Origin: Clostridium_AD frigoriphilum
GTDB lineage: Bacteria > Bacillota > Clostridia > Clostridiales > Clostridiaceae
Reading direction: 5' to 3'
DNA length: 64,000 nt
Assembly: GCF_036541405.1 (NCBI RefSeq)
Contig: NZ_JAZHFS010000016.1
Span: 1-64,000, forward strand
The notes under the pieces were generated by a model. That model did not search any database. It saw only the letters and a list, made by a program, of their open reading frames with translations, and was not told the origin of the DNA. Position 1 is the first letter of the stretch; the number at the start of each line of letters is the position of its first letter. Positions 17,316 through 26,426 of this stretch are shown here, one piece after another. The translations under genes were made by a program, and so were the position numbers.

Positions 17316-17692
17316 AAAAAGTCCCTTGAGTAATAAACTCAAGGGACGAAATTCGTGGTGCCACCCTAATTAACCTACTTTAATAAAATTTGCAAAATAG
17401 TAATGAACCCTTCAGAATGGTCCCTATTCTGAATAAAAAAATAAAAGCCTTAACTTCTTATATAGAAGTGAAAGCTTTTTTCACGGTACCATCCTACTTT
17501 GACAAAGTTTATTAAACTACGTCATCTCAACTCCCTATAACGGAGGAATCCGATTTATCTTACTTTAAATTTCAGATAAACTTCTCAGAGATGTCTTTCA
17601 ATATTACTTTTCTCATGGAGCTTCCACCCTTCCCCACTCGCTTTAGATACTCAGATAACATTTACTCTTCTCTTCACAGAATTATGAATATT
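17316..17692 (-). promoter_or_regulatory. T-box leader, Asp specifier (GAC), with two antiterminator/terminator modules
   Basis: Stem I ends in AATATTGAAA-GAC-ATCTCTGAG; the specifier GAC (Asp) is at 17593-17595, in the same context as ACC in the thrS leader. The first T-box (AGGATGGTACCGTG, 17481-17495) is followed by a terminator (17435-17481). A short perfect hairpin (17411-17433) then leads to a second T-box (AGGGTGGCACCACG, 17352-17367) and a 10-bp terminator (17321-17347) just before the ribosome site. The UGGC bulge of the second module pairs with a G73-CCA end, as in tRNA-Asp and tRNA-Asn. Only the first module has a Stem I. Confidence 0.9.
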
Positions 17693-17698
17693 TATTAC

Positions 17699-17727
17699 AT
17701 TATATTACTTATTATAAATTAAATCAA
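17699..17727 (-). promoter_or_regulatory. Promoter of the aspS T-box transcript
   Basis: Minus strand TTGATT, 17 bases, TATAAT, placing the transcript start near 17692, just before Stem I. Confidence 0.65.
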
Positions 17728-17744
17728 TAGCAAAATGGAAGAAA

Positions 17745-17775
17745 AAACATAATTAAATAAAAATTATGTTTTATG
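17745..17775 (-). terminator. Terminator of thrS
   Basis: An 11-bp stem (AAAACATAATT/AATTATGTTTT), 7-base loop and T6 run on the minus strand, 34 bases after the thrS stop. Confidence 0.8.
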
Positions 17776-17808
17776 ATTTTTCTCCTATTTACAACTCATA
17801 TTATACAA

Positions 17809-19578
17809 CTAATTATCTAACATTTTACCCTCAATCTCCTGCGTAATCCTTGAAATAAAAGCCTCTAGTGAACAGTTGCCCTCATCACCATTTTTTCTAC
17901 TTCTGAGGGATATATTCTCTGATTTTTGTTCTTTTTCACCAATAACTATGATGTAGGGCAATCTTTCGATTCTAGCCTCCCTAACTTTATAACCTATTTT
18001 TTCTGCCCTGCAATCTAAACTAACTTTAATATTACTTTTCTCTAACTTGTTTTTTACGACCTCTGCATAATTGTTGTACAACTCAGATATAGGTAGTATT
18101 TTAACCTGAACAGGAGATAGCCATATTGGAAACTTGCCTTCAAAATGTTCTATTAAAATACCAATAAATCTTTCTATACTACCAAAAATAACTCTGTGTA
18201 TAACAATAGGTCTATGCTTTTCTCCATCACTGCCGATATATTTTAAGTCAAATCTTTGTGGAAGCTGTAAATCTAGTTGTACAGTTCCACATTGCCATTC
18301 CCTTCCTATACTATCTTCTAAATGGAAGTCAATTTTAGGACCATAGAATGCTCCATCTCCCTCATTTATCTTAAAGTCCATGTTCATTTCCTCTAGGGCA
18401 CCCTGAAGTGAACTTTCTGCTAATTGCCACTCTTCATTACTACCCATAGAATTTTCTGGTCTTGTTGAAAGTTCCACTTTATATTTAAAGCCAAACCTTC
18501 CATACACTTCATCTATAAGTTTTACAACACCTTTTATTTCATCTTTTATCTGGCCAGGTAACATGAATATATGAGCGTCATCCTGTGTAAATGCTCTAAC
18601 TCTCATAAGTCCGTGCAATGCTCCAGATAGCTCATGACGATGCACCTTGCCTAGTTCGCCTGCTCTTATTGGTAAATCTCTATAGGAGTGAGTTTCTGAT
18701 TTATATACAAGCATTCCCCCTGGGCAGTTCATTGGTTTTATAGCAAATTCTTCTTTATCAATACTTACAGTATACATATTTTTTTTATAGTGAGACCAAT
18801 GCCCTGATGTTTCCCAAAGTTCTTTGTTTAATATCATTGGAGTTTCTATCTCAACATAACCAGCCTTTTTATGAATCTCTCTCCAGTAATCAATTAAATT
18901 ATTCTTTAAAACTACACCATTGGGAAGAAAAAATGGGAATCCTGGTCCCTCATCCATTAAAGCAAATAATTTTAGTTCTTTACCAAGTTTTCTATGATCC
19001 CTTTTCTTCGCTTCTTCAAGCATATTCAAATATTCATTAAGTTCACTTTTCCTCGCAAATGCCGTTCCATATATTCTTTGAAGCATTTTATTTTTTTCGC
19101 TGCCTCTCCAGTAAGCCCCTGCCACTGATAATAGTTTAAAAGCTTTTACTTTTGAAGTTGATAACACATGTGGCCCTGCACAGAGCTCTATAAAATCTCC
19201 CTGCTTAAAAAAAACTAATTCTTCTCCTTCTGGCAAATCATTAATAAGTTCTATTTTATAGATTTCTCCCTTATCTTCCATGATTTTCAAAGCTTCTTTT
19301 CTAGAAACTACTGATCTTTCTAATCTTAAATCTTCTTTAACTATTTTTCTCATTTCTACTTCTATTTTTTCGAGTATATCCATAGTAAAAGGTTCTACTA
19401 CATCAAAATCGTAATAAAATCCATTATCTATTGCAGGACCAATAGATAATTTAGCATTTGGATATAATCTCTTTACTGCTTGAGCAAGTATATGAGAGGC
19501 GGTGTGTCTAAGTGCCCTTCTTCCTTCTTCTTCATTAGAATTTATTACAGTGCCATCTTTCATTACAATTTTCAACAT
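17809..19578 (-). CDS. thrS: Threonine--tRNA ligase lacking the TGS domain
   Basis: A 589-residue class II synthetase. The start at 19578 follows AAGGAGG; an ATG 39 codons upstream lies in the T-box terminator and is not a real start. The usual ~60-residue N-terminal TGS domain is reduced to ~18 residues, after which the editing domain begins (R-H25-T-A-S-H29, and C-A-G-P-H). The catalytic core has the zinc ligands in M-N-C-P-G-G, H-R-H-E-L-S-G and V-I-H-R, with C-G-T-V-Q-L-D; a C-terminal anticodon domain ends in R-I-T-Q-E-I-E. Full-length ThrRS is ~635-645 residues. It may be a stress or second-copy enzyme like ThrZ. Confidence 0.93.
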   Translation of the reverse strand: MLKIVMKDGTVINSNEEEGRRALRHTASHILAQAVKRLYPNAKLSIGPAIDNGFYYDFDVVEPFTMDILEKIEVEMRKIVKEDLRLERSVVSRKEALKIMEDKGEIYKIELINDLPEGEELVFFKQGDFIELCAGPHVLSTSKVKAFKLLSVAGAYWRGSEKNKMLQRIYGTAFARKSELNEYLNMLEEAKKRDHRKLGKELKLFALMDEGPGFPFFLPNGVVLKNNLIDYWREIHKKAGYVEIETPMILNKELWETSGHWSHYKKNMYTVSIDKEEFAIKPMNCPGGMLVYKSETHSYRDLPIRAGELGKVHRHELSGALHGLMRVRAFTQDDAHIFMLPGQIKDEIKGVVKLIDEVYGRFGFKYKVELSTRPENSMGSNEEWQLAESSLQGALEEMNMDFKINEGDGAFYGPKIDFHLEDSIGREWQCGTVQLDLQLPQRFDLKYIGSDGEKHRPIVIHRVIFGSIERFIGILIEHFEGKFPIWLSPVQVKILPISELYNNYAEVVKNKLEKSNIKVSLDCRAEKIGYKVREARIERLPYIIVIGEKEQKSENISLRSRKNGDEGNCSLEAFISRITQEIEGKMLDN

Positions 19579-19589
19579 AAATATTCCTC

Positions 19590-19846
19590 CTTCAAAAAAT
19601 AATAAACCCGTCCCAAAGTAAGGGACGAGTTTTATCGCGATTCCACCCAAATTACAAAAGCATAATAAAAAAACACTTCTATCACTCAACACCATTAACG
19701 CCGGCTAGCGGAATTACCTACTTAAGTTCAGTAATCAACTCAGAGGTGGTTTTCAATATTGCTTGTTCAAGAAACTTTACAGCCGATGAGTTTCTCTCTC
19801 TTAGAACAGCATAATATTTACTTTTCCTCGTCACAGTTTTTAATTT
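19590..19846 (-). promoter_or_regulatory. T-box leader, Thr specifier (ACC)
   Basis: A single canonical T-box riboswitch. Stem I closes with AATATTGAAA-ACC-ACCTCTGAG; specifier ACC (Thr) is at 19748-19750. The T-box is GGGTGGAATCGCG near 19635-19648, slightly divergent (AATC where AACC is usual), and its UGGA bulge would pair with a U73-CCA end. The terminator is CGTCCC/GGGACG with flanking AAAC/GTTT, then T-rich, at about 19604-19636. Uncharged tRNA-Thr should allow read-through into thrS. Confidence 0.92.
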
Positions 19847-19852
19847 AAAACT

Positions 19853-19881
19853 ATTGTATTCTAAATCTCCTCCATTGTCAA
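19853..19881 (-). promoter_or_regulatory. Promoter of the thrS T-box transcript
   Basis: Minus strand TTGACA, 17 bases, TACAAT: a near-consensus sigma-A promoter starting transcription near 19846. Confidence 0.75.
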
Positions 19882-19943
19882 TATGTGTTTTAATTAAATA
19901 AATATGTATATTTAACCTATAAATTATTAATTTTAAATTATTA

Positions 19944-21578
19944 TCATATTTCAATAACTCTATTAAGAAAATTCATACCTTCTATGACGTGAGAAACAAC
20001 AATTAATGTTCCATCAAAATCCTTGTCCCTTAAAATACCTAGAATTAAGTCTCCTGTTTCAACATCTACATTTGAAATTGGTTCATCTAGAATTATTACA
20101 TCCTTATTAGAAAGAATAACTCTTATGAAAGCTATAACCTGTGCTTGTCCACCTGAAATTCCAGAATTGTTTTGAGTTATTTCAGTGTCCAAACCTTTAG
20201 GTAATCTATTAATATATTCCTGAAGTCCTAATTTCTTAATAAGTTCTTCCACATCTTTAAGTTTCTTTTTAGTTTGTCCATACAATATATTAGCTAAAAC
20301 AGTTCCCTTAAATAGAAATATACTCTGAGAAACAATTCCTATTCTTTCCCTTAAACTTTTTGTGTTAATCATAGACAAATCTATATTGTTGCATAATATT
20401 CTTCCCTCTACTGGATTATACAAGCCTAGCAGTAATTTTATAATTGTAGATTTACCCGAACCATTTTCCCCTTTAATAAGAACTTTTTCACCTTTAATTA
20501 TTTCAAAATTTATATCATTAAGCACATTTTTTATATTGTTTTTATATTTAAAAGCCACATTTTCAAGTTTAATACTCTTAATTTCTTCATTTAAGTTTTG
20601 GTCTTTGCCACTATTTTCGTCATCCATATCTAAAAGTTCGTAAACCCTCTCAATACTTAGACATACTGGCTTTATCATAGTTCCCATAGTACCTATTCCT
20701 TGAATGCTACTAAAAACCTTAGTTATATATAAAGAAAAAGATGTATATAATCCTACTGTAAATTCTCCCTTTAAAATCAAAATTCCTGCAATAAGTAATA
20801 CCAAAAGAGATCCAAAATTATTAATAAACGTTATATTCCCCATGAATATAATCATAGATTTGCTTTGCTTTAAGCTACTCTTTACAAGCTTAGATAATTT
20901 ATCATTAAACTTTCTAAGATGATTATTTTTTCCATTAAGTATTTTTATGTCCTCAATTCCATTGATTATTTCAAAACACTCTCCATTTAGCGTTGCATTA
21001 TATTCTAACATTTCTTTTGTATTCTTCATGAAATTACCCATGGACATCTTAGATGAAAAGAAAAATAATGGTGTCAAAATAAGAATTACTATAGATAGTT
21101 TATAATTTATAGCAAACATTGTTACCAAGGCAAGTACAGCATCTGTTAAGCTTAAAACTATACCCACATAAGATGGTGAAAATATACTACCCACAGTGCT
21201 ACATTCCGCTATTCGACTCTGCACATATCCTTTCTCAGTATTTGCAAGATAACTCATAGGTAGTTCCATAACTTTATCCATTACAGTACATCTAAGCTCA
21301 TTAACCACTAAATTGTTAATCTTTACAAACATGTAGTTTGAAAAGATTGAAATAAAATAACGCAAAACATAAAATACAGCTATTATACCAATATAATAAT
21401 AGAGCTGATTATATCCCCTTTTCGCTATTAGCACCTTATCCATAATAATTCCTATTATATATGGAATCGGGGTAGCAATAACTGAACCTAATAACATACC
21501 TATAATTCCTGCAATAAAAACCAACTTATGTTTTTTTATAAACGGTGTTAATTTTAATAAACTACTTATTTTGCCCAT
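19944..21578 (-). CDS. ABC exporter half-transporter (membrane and ATPase domains fused)
   Basis: A 544-residue type-IV (MsbA-like) exporter. Six hydrophobic segments occupy residues ~15-310. The ATPase domain follows with Walker A G-E-N-G-S-G-K-S-T, signature S-G-I-S-G-G-Q-A-Q and Walker B V-I-I-L-D-E-P. The signature reads S-G-G-Q-A-Q-V rather than the usual S-G-G-Q-x-Q-R. There is no N-terminal C39 peptidase domain, so it does not trim leader peptides itself. It lies 144 bases downstream of the lactococcin-972-type ABC pair and could belong to the same export/immunity function; otherwise the substrate is unknown. Start at the ATG 6 bases after AAAGGAG. Confidence 0.85.
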   Translation of the reverse strand: MGKISSLLKLTPFIKKHKLVFIAGIIGMLLGSVIATPIPYIIGIIMDKVLIAKRGYNQLYYYIGIIAVFYVLRYFISIFSNYMFVKINNLVVNELRCTVMDKVMELPMSYLANTEKGYVQSRIAECSTVGSIFSPSYVGIVLSLTDAVLALVTMFAINYKLSIVILILTPLFFFSSKMSMGNFMKNTKEMLEYNATLNGECFEIINGIEDIKILNGKNNHLRKFNDKLSKLVKSSLKQSKSMIIFMGNITFINNFGSLLVLLIAGILILKGEFTVGLYTSFSLYITKVFSSIQGIGTMGTMIKPVCLSIERVYELLDMDDENSGKDQNLNEEIKSIKLENVAFKYKNNIKNVLNDINFEIIKGEKVLIKGENGSGKSTIIKLLLGLYNPVEGRILCNNIDLSMINTKSLRERIGIVSQSIFLFKGTVLANILYGQTKKKLKDVEELIKKLGLQEYINRLPKGLDTEITQNNSGISGGQAQVIAFIRVILSNKDVIILDEPISNVDVETGDLILGILRDKDFDGTLIVVSHVIEGMNFLNRVIEI

Positions 21579-21722
21579 CATATCTCCTTTAAACATTCAT
21601 TTTTGATTATATATTGCCCAGTTAAAGTGCTCTTCTAGCTTGTTCAACACATAATATACCATTATTATACAACTAAACAAATATTAGTGACCATGTTTTT
21701 TTAGTTTTAATTTCATAACCGC

Positions 21723-22358
21723 CTAAATTACTTTTAGTCTCGTACAAATATGGGTTACAGATTCATCATGGGTAACTATAACTATAGTTTTCCCCTGTTC
21801 ATTTAACCATTTTAATAAACCTAGTATCTTATTTTTATTTTCTTCATCAAGGGATCCCGTGGGTTCATCAGCTAAAATAATATCACAAGGCTTTACCATT
21901 ATTCTTGCAATTGAAACTCTTTGTTGCTCCCCTCCACTTAACTCATATACTTTTCTCTTTTCATAACCTTGTAGCCCAACATCATCTAAAGCTTTAATTA
22001 CTTTTTCATGCTTCTGCGCAGAACTAATTTTAATATATTTCATAGCTATATTAAGGTTATACTCAACAGTAGCACTATCTATTAAAGCAAAATTCTGAAA
22101 TAAATACCCTATTTTTTCACGAATCATTTTTGGTGTTTTTTTGTTTGTAGGAGTTAATCCTGAAACCCCATGGATAATTAATTCACCGTCATCAAAATCC
22201 TCTATTAATCCAATTATGTTAAGCAACGTACTTTTACCTTTTCCACTGACTCCCCTTATAGCAATAATCTCACCAGCTTTAACACTTAAATTAAATTTAT
22301 TTAATATCATTTTTTTTCCATAACATTTTGTGACGTTCTTAAGTTCTATAATATTCAT
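21723..22358 (-). CDS. ABC ATPase, lactococcin 972-type bacteriocin export/immunity group
   Basis: A 211-residue MacB/LolD-like ATPase. Walker A G-V-S-G-K-G-K-S-T, signature L-S-G-G-E-Q-Q-R-V-S-I-A-R and Walker B I-I-L-A-D-E-P-T-G-S-L-D are intact. It starts 3 bases after the stop of the 530-residue membrane gene and forms a transporter with it. This pairing of a short ATPase with a bacteriocin-associated membrane protein is the arrangement of the lactococcin 972 group, where export or self-immunity is proposed. No bacteriocin precursor gene is adjacent. Confidence 0.82.
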   Translation of the reverse strand: MNIIELKNVTKCYGKKMILNKFNLSVKAGEIIAIRGVSGKGKSTLLNIIGLIEDFDDGELIIHGVSGLTPTNKKTPKMIREKIGYLFQNFALIDSATVEYNLNIAMKYIKISSAQKHEKVIKALDDVGLQGYEKRKVYELSGGEQQRVSIARIMVKPCDIILADEPTGSLDEENKNKILGLLKWLNEQGKTIVIVTHDESVTHICTRLKVI

Positions 22359-22361
22359 ATA

Positions 22362-23954
22362 TTATCCCCTCTTTATAACCTTAATGATATTCCTTTTTTC
22401 AATTTTTTTAATGCTTATGTCTGAAATCATTATCTCCATAACTAATGCCCCCATAAAAATGCTCCAACTATTATCGGGTTTAACACCATTTTTAGCGATT
22501 ATAAAAATGGCTATTATAATCCATGAATATAACATTTTCAAATAATAGTCTCTGTACTTATCATAATGTTTATATCCATGAAAAGTTTTAATAGCTAATA
22601 ATTGTTTGTTTTCTTCAAAGTAATTAAATGTATTTTGCAGTATAATAAAAATAATTATTATTATACACAAAAACATTACAACTGAAATTACAAAAAGTTT
22701 TTGTTTTAATTTATAAATTTCAAGTGATATTTCATCATATACAGAATAGACATTAACTAATTTATTATAAATACCTAATTCCTTAGCTTTATTTTTAAAT
22801 GTCCCTTGAGGATTATCTCTATTATTACTTTTAAATTTAAATGGAGCCCCTTCTCCCCCAGCTACCTTAGCATAATCATGCAAGTCTCCATTACTTTCTG
22901 TAATTACCATTAAAAGTGGATCTATTACCATATTTCCATATTTAGAGTTTACATCTATATCATAAGAAAATAACTTTTGATTATCTTTGCTCCATATTAT
23001 TTTTATATCTTTTCCTAAATGTGAGAAGAAATTTTTTATTTCTTTTTCTGAGTTTATATATCTATGTGGAATAATTATTATGCTGCCTCTTTCTGATTCT
23101 AAAATACTTATTTTTTTATTTTTAATATCATAAATTTTATTATTTATTAAGTAATTAGGATTAACAGTTGCAAATGCTTTAACCTGATTAGGTATATCAT
23201 TATTTTTATTCGTTTTCATACTTTGTTGAGTAAAATCATTAAAATCTGCCAATATGCTGCCTTTAGCATTCAAATAAAGATATAATTTTTTCAATTTCAA
23301 ATTAAAAGCGTCTGATTGGAGTTCTTCATAGTTTTTTGCTTTAAGACCACCTATAAATGCATAGTCCTTTGTTTTTTCCCATTTTTGAAAAGACGTACTA
23401 TAAAATGAATGGATTGAATCATATTCATTTAATGCTATTGATGAAACTAATATAAAAATAATTATCAATATAGTCTTTAGAATACTATTAAAAGTCGCAA
23501 TTGCTTTCATATTTTTTTTATTTTTTATCATATTAGAAATGGTAATTTCAGATATGTATATATATGGGATAGATAAAAACACAAATGAAATTACTAATTG
23601 AATGATTAAGCTCATACAAACTTTAAGTATAAAAGAATTTAAATAATTAGAGTATCCCTTTAACATAATAAACATTGAAATATCTATAATTACATTTATT
23701 GTTAATTGCAATATCATTAAGTTTGTAATATCTTTAATCCAGATATCTACGGTTGTAAAACCCAGCATTTTCTTTATCCCAAACTCTTTATAACTGTTTA
23801 ATAATTTATAAAAAATAATTAAAATTAAAATAACATACATTATTATTACTATATAAACTTGCATCCAATTAGCACTTTTATCTTGAATATTTAACAATAT
23901 AAAAAATGAACTTATTGAAATAATTGAAAAGATTATTGCAAATATTTTTTTCAA
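22362..23954 (-). CDS. Bacteriocin-associated integral membrane protein (FtsX/MacB-like permease)
   Basis: A 530-residue protein with about seven membrane segments: one at the N-terminus, a cluster over residues ~30-190, a long extracytoplasmic domain (~195-430), then segments at the C-terminus. This topology fits the 'bacteriocin-associated integral membrane (putative immunity) protein' family. The start is a TTG at 23954, 8 bases after AAGGAGA. It is transcribed from a good promoter (24020-24048) through a leader holding a terminator-like hairpin, and is coupled to the downstream ATPase. Confidence 0.8.
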   Translation of the reverse strand: MKKIFAIIFSIISISSFFILLNIQDKSANWMQVYIVIIMYVILILIIFYKLLNSYKEFGIKKMLGFTTVDIWIKDITNLMILQLTINVIIDISMFIMLKGYSNYLNSFILKVCMSLIIQLVISFVFLSIPYIYISEITISNMIKNKKNMKAIATFNSILKTILIIIFILVSSIALNEYDSIHSFYSTSFQKWEKTKDYAFIGGLKAKNYEELQSDAFNLKLKKLYLYLNAKGSILADFNDFTQQSMKTNKNNDIPNQVKAFATVNPNYLINNKIYDIKNKKISILESERGSIIIIPHRYINSEKEIKNFFSHLGKDIKIIWSKDNQKLFSYDIDVNSKYGNMVIDPLLMVITESNGDLHDYAKVAGGEGAPFKFKSNNRDNPQGTFKNKAKELGIYNKLVNVYSVYDEISLEIYKLKQKLFVISVVMFLCIIIIIFIILQNTFNYFEENKQLLAIKTFHGYKHYDKYRDYYLKMLYSWIIIAIFIIAKNGVKPDNSWSIFMGALVMEIMISDISIKKIEKRNIIKVIKRG

Positions 23955-23968
23955 TGTAATCTCTCCTT

Positions 23969-24002
23969 AAATAAAAACCAAGCAAATAAATCTACTTGGT
24001 TT
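23969..24002 (-). promoter_or_regulatory. Terminator-like hairpin in the 5' leader (possible attenuator)
   Basis: An 8-bp perfect stem AAACCAAG/CTTGGTTT with a 12-base loop and a following T-rich tract lies between the promoter and the ribosome site of the bacteriocin-associated membrane gene. It could simply terminate the upstream GH3 transcript or attenuate this operon. Confidence 0.55.
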
Positions 24003-24019
24003 CAGAATTTGATACTACA

Positions 24020-24048
24020 ATTATATATAGTGTACAATTACAATTCAA
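24020..24048 (-). promoter_or_regulatory. Promoter of the bacteriocin-type ABC operon
   Basis: Minus strand TTGAAT, 17 bases, TATAAT, in the 183-base gap after the GH3 gene. Transcription would start near 24013, before the hairpin. Confidence 0.65.
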
Positions 24049-24137
24049 CATTAAATTCCTTAAATGTCATTATTCAGACATAAACAGAAGACTAAAAAGA
24101 AGTTCTCAAAGTGAACGCCCTTTTAGTCCTCTATTAA

Positions 24138-26405
24138 TTATTTTCTGCCATTTAACTTTTCAACAAGCGACTCCATTATCTCCTCGGTAAATCTCCCCCC
24201 TGAAAAAGTAACCATAGAACGTAAAACGAAATCCTTAAGCATTGCGCTCATATCCGTTCCAAGATCGTCCCCCGATTCATCTTCTTCCCCAAAAATATCT
24301 TTTATTAAACTTGCAGCCATCTTTTCGCCATTTGGATCATTCATTATATCCCCCAGAGTTGAATTTCTGCTGAACTTCTTCTTAATAACCACTGTCGATT
24401 TAACATTTACCACTTCTTTAATTTTTATATCCTTTGATGAAGCGCCTACTAATATCTCAAAGTCTCCACTCTCTACATGCCAATCTTTAATTTCTACATT
24501 ATAGTATGCAAAAGCTCTCTTGCCCAAAATAAAAGTTATAATTTTCTCTTCTCCAGGCTTAAGCTCAACTTTTTCAAAGGCTCTAAGTTCTTTTTCTGGT
24601 CTTATTACAGTACTTTCTACATCTTTTATATATAACTGAACTATTTCTTTTCCAGTTACCATCCCGGTATTTTTAATTTTAACCTTTATGTTTAAAGTTT
24701 CATTATCAACCATCTCTTTTTTATCTACGGTAATATCCGAATACTCAAAACTAGTATAACTAAGCCCATGCCCAAAAGGAAATAAAGTTGGCAATTCTTT
24801 TTTATCATAATACCTATATCCTACAAATAATCCTTCTTTATACTCTACAACGTCTCCCTCACCAGGAAAATTAAGATATGAAGGATTATCACTTAATTTT
24901 CGTGGAAATGTTTCAGCAAGTTTACCACAAGGACTAAAGCTTCCAAATAACAAATCTGCTATAGCTCCTCCAGCGGCCTGTCCACCTATGTATCCTTCTA
25001 AAACTCCACGAGCATTACTTATCCACGGCATTTCTATAGGTGATCCATTGCTTAATACAACTACAATATTCTTTTGCACCTTTGCAATTTCCTCTATCAA
25101 ATTGATTTGATTTTCAGGTATTCTCATATGTGTCCTATCATAACCTTCAGATTCATATCTATCCGGTAGCCCTGCAAATATAACTGCGACCTGTGATTTG
25201 GATGCTGCTTTCTTTGCCTGGTCAACTAAATTCTCATAAATATCATCATTTATTAAACTAAAACCCTCTGAATAAGAAATGTTGCAATTAATTCCTGCCG
25301 ATTCTTTTATTTTCTCTAATACATCGTCAAGCTTAGTTGGATTTATGTGAGAGCTTCCTCCACCTTGATATCTTGGGGTTTTAGCAAACGCACCTATAAT
25401 TGCAATATTTCCTTCTTTTTTAAGTGGTAATATGTTTTCTTCATTTTTTAGTAACACCATACATTCACGGGCAACTTTTCTAGCTAATTTATGATGTTCT
25501 TCTTTATCATAAACTGAGTTTTTTTTCTTGTTATCTACGGCTTTAAATATTACTTTTAAAAGTCTTTCAACAGCGCTATCTAAAATATTCTCAGTTAAGC
25601 TTTTGTTTTTAACACCTTCGACTATTTTTCTATCCGAAAGTCCATTGCTTGATGGCATCTCAAGTTCGAGCCCTGCAATAAGTCCTGAGACCCTTTCGTT
25701 TACAGCTCCCCAATCAGACATTACAAACCCTTCATGACCCCATTCTTTTTTCAGAATCGAAGTTAAAAGAGATTCATTTTCAGAGCAATATTCACCATTC
25801 ACTTTGTTATATGCACACATTACTGTCCAAGGCTTTGCCTCTTTTACAGCAGTTTCAAAACTAGCCAAATAGATTTCTCTTAATGCTCTTTCATCTAATA
25901 CTGAATTCACAGATAATCTTCTGTGTTCTTGATTATTTACAGCAAAATGTTTTAGTGATGTACCTACCCCTTGACTTTGAACTCCTTTAATATGATTTTT
26001 TGCCATTTCTGATGATAAATAAGGATCTTCTGAAAAATACTCAAAGTTTCTTCCACATAATGGAGAACGTTTTATATTAGCTGCTGGTCCAAGTATAATT
26101 GACACATCTTCCGCTTGGCATTCCTCGCCTAATGCAACTCCAACCTTTTCAAGAAGCCTTTTATCCCATGAACAAGCGAGTGTTGCCCCTGATGGAAAAC
26201 ACGTTGCTGGAACACTTTTATTTAATCCAAGATGGTCGGATTCACCGGCTTGTTTTCTAAGTCCATGAGGTCCATCTGTTACCATTATAGATGGAATTCC
26301 CAATCTTTCTACCCCTTTTGTGTGCCAAAAATCTAGTCCCGAACACATTCCTGCTTTTTCTTCTAAGGTCATTTGCGAAATTATTTCTTTTATATTTCTA
26401 TCCAT
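24138..26405 (-). CDS. Beta-glucosidase, glycoside hydrolase family 3
   Basis: A 755-residue GH3 enzyme with no signal peptide, so probably cytoplasmic. The N-terminal (alpha/beta)8 domain carries the nucleophile in V-M-S-D231-W-G-A-V and the substrate loop K-H-F-A-V-N-N-Q-E. A middle alpha/beta sandwich (~330-530) and a C-terminal fibronectin III-like domain (~570-680) follow, then an extra ~70-residue helical tail. It should hydrolyse beta-glucosides or oligosaccharides from the non-reducing end. It starts 21 bases after the GH42 gene with a GGAGGG site, so the two form an operon. Confidence 0.92.
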   Translation of the reverse strand: MDRNIKEIISQMTLEEKAGMCSGLDFWHTKGVERLGIPSIMVTDGPHGLRKQAGESDHLGLNKSVPATCFPSGATLACSWDKRLLEKVGVALGEECQAEDVSIILGPAANIKRSPLCGRNFEYFSEDPYLSSEMAKNHIKGVQSQGVGTSLKHFAVNNQEHRRLSVNSVLDERALREIYLASFETAVKEAKPWTVMCAYNKVNGEYCSENESLLTSILKKEWGHEGFVMSDWGAVNERVSGLIAGLELEMPSSNGLSDRKIVEGVKNKSLTENILDSAVERLLKVIFKAVDNKKKNSVYDKEEHHKLARKVARECMVLLKNEENILPLKKEGNIAIIGAFAKTPRYQGGGSSHINPTKLDDVLEKIKESAGINCNISYSEGFSLINDDIYENLVDQAKKAASKSQVAVIFAGLPDRYESEGYDRTHMRIPENQINLIEEIAKVQKNIVVVLSNGSPIEMPWISNARGVLEGYIGGQAAGGAIADLLFGSFSPCGKLAETFPRKLSDNPSYLNFPGEGDVVEYKEGLFVGYRYYDKKELPTLFPFGHGLSYTSFEYSDITVDKKEMVDNETLNIKVKIKNTGMVTGKEIVQLYIKDVESTVIRPEKELRAFEKVELKPGEEKIITFILGKRAFAYYNVEIKDWHVESGDFEILVGASSKDIKIKEVVNVKSTVVIKKKFSRNSTLGDIMNDPNGEKMAASLIKDIFGEEDESGDDLGTDMSAMLKDFVLRSMVTFSGGRFTEEIMESLVEKLNGRK

Positions 26406-26426
26406 TTTTTCCCTCCAACTTTTTAT

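Noticed and set aside
19579..19695. 39-residue N-terminal extension of ThrRS
   Set aside because: It is encoded by the T-box/terminator region; the supported ATG at 19578 has the ribosome site.
19718..19954. 78-codon minus-strand ORF upstream of thrS
   Set aside because: It covers the thrS promoter and T-box Stem I, so it is RNA structure, not protein.
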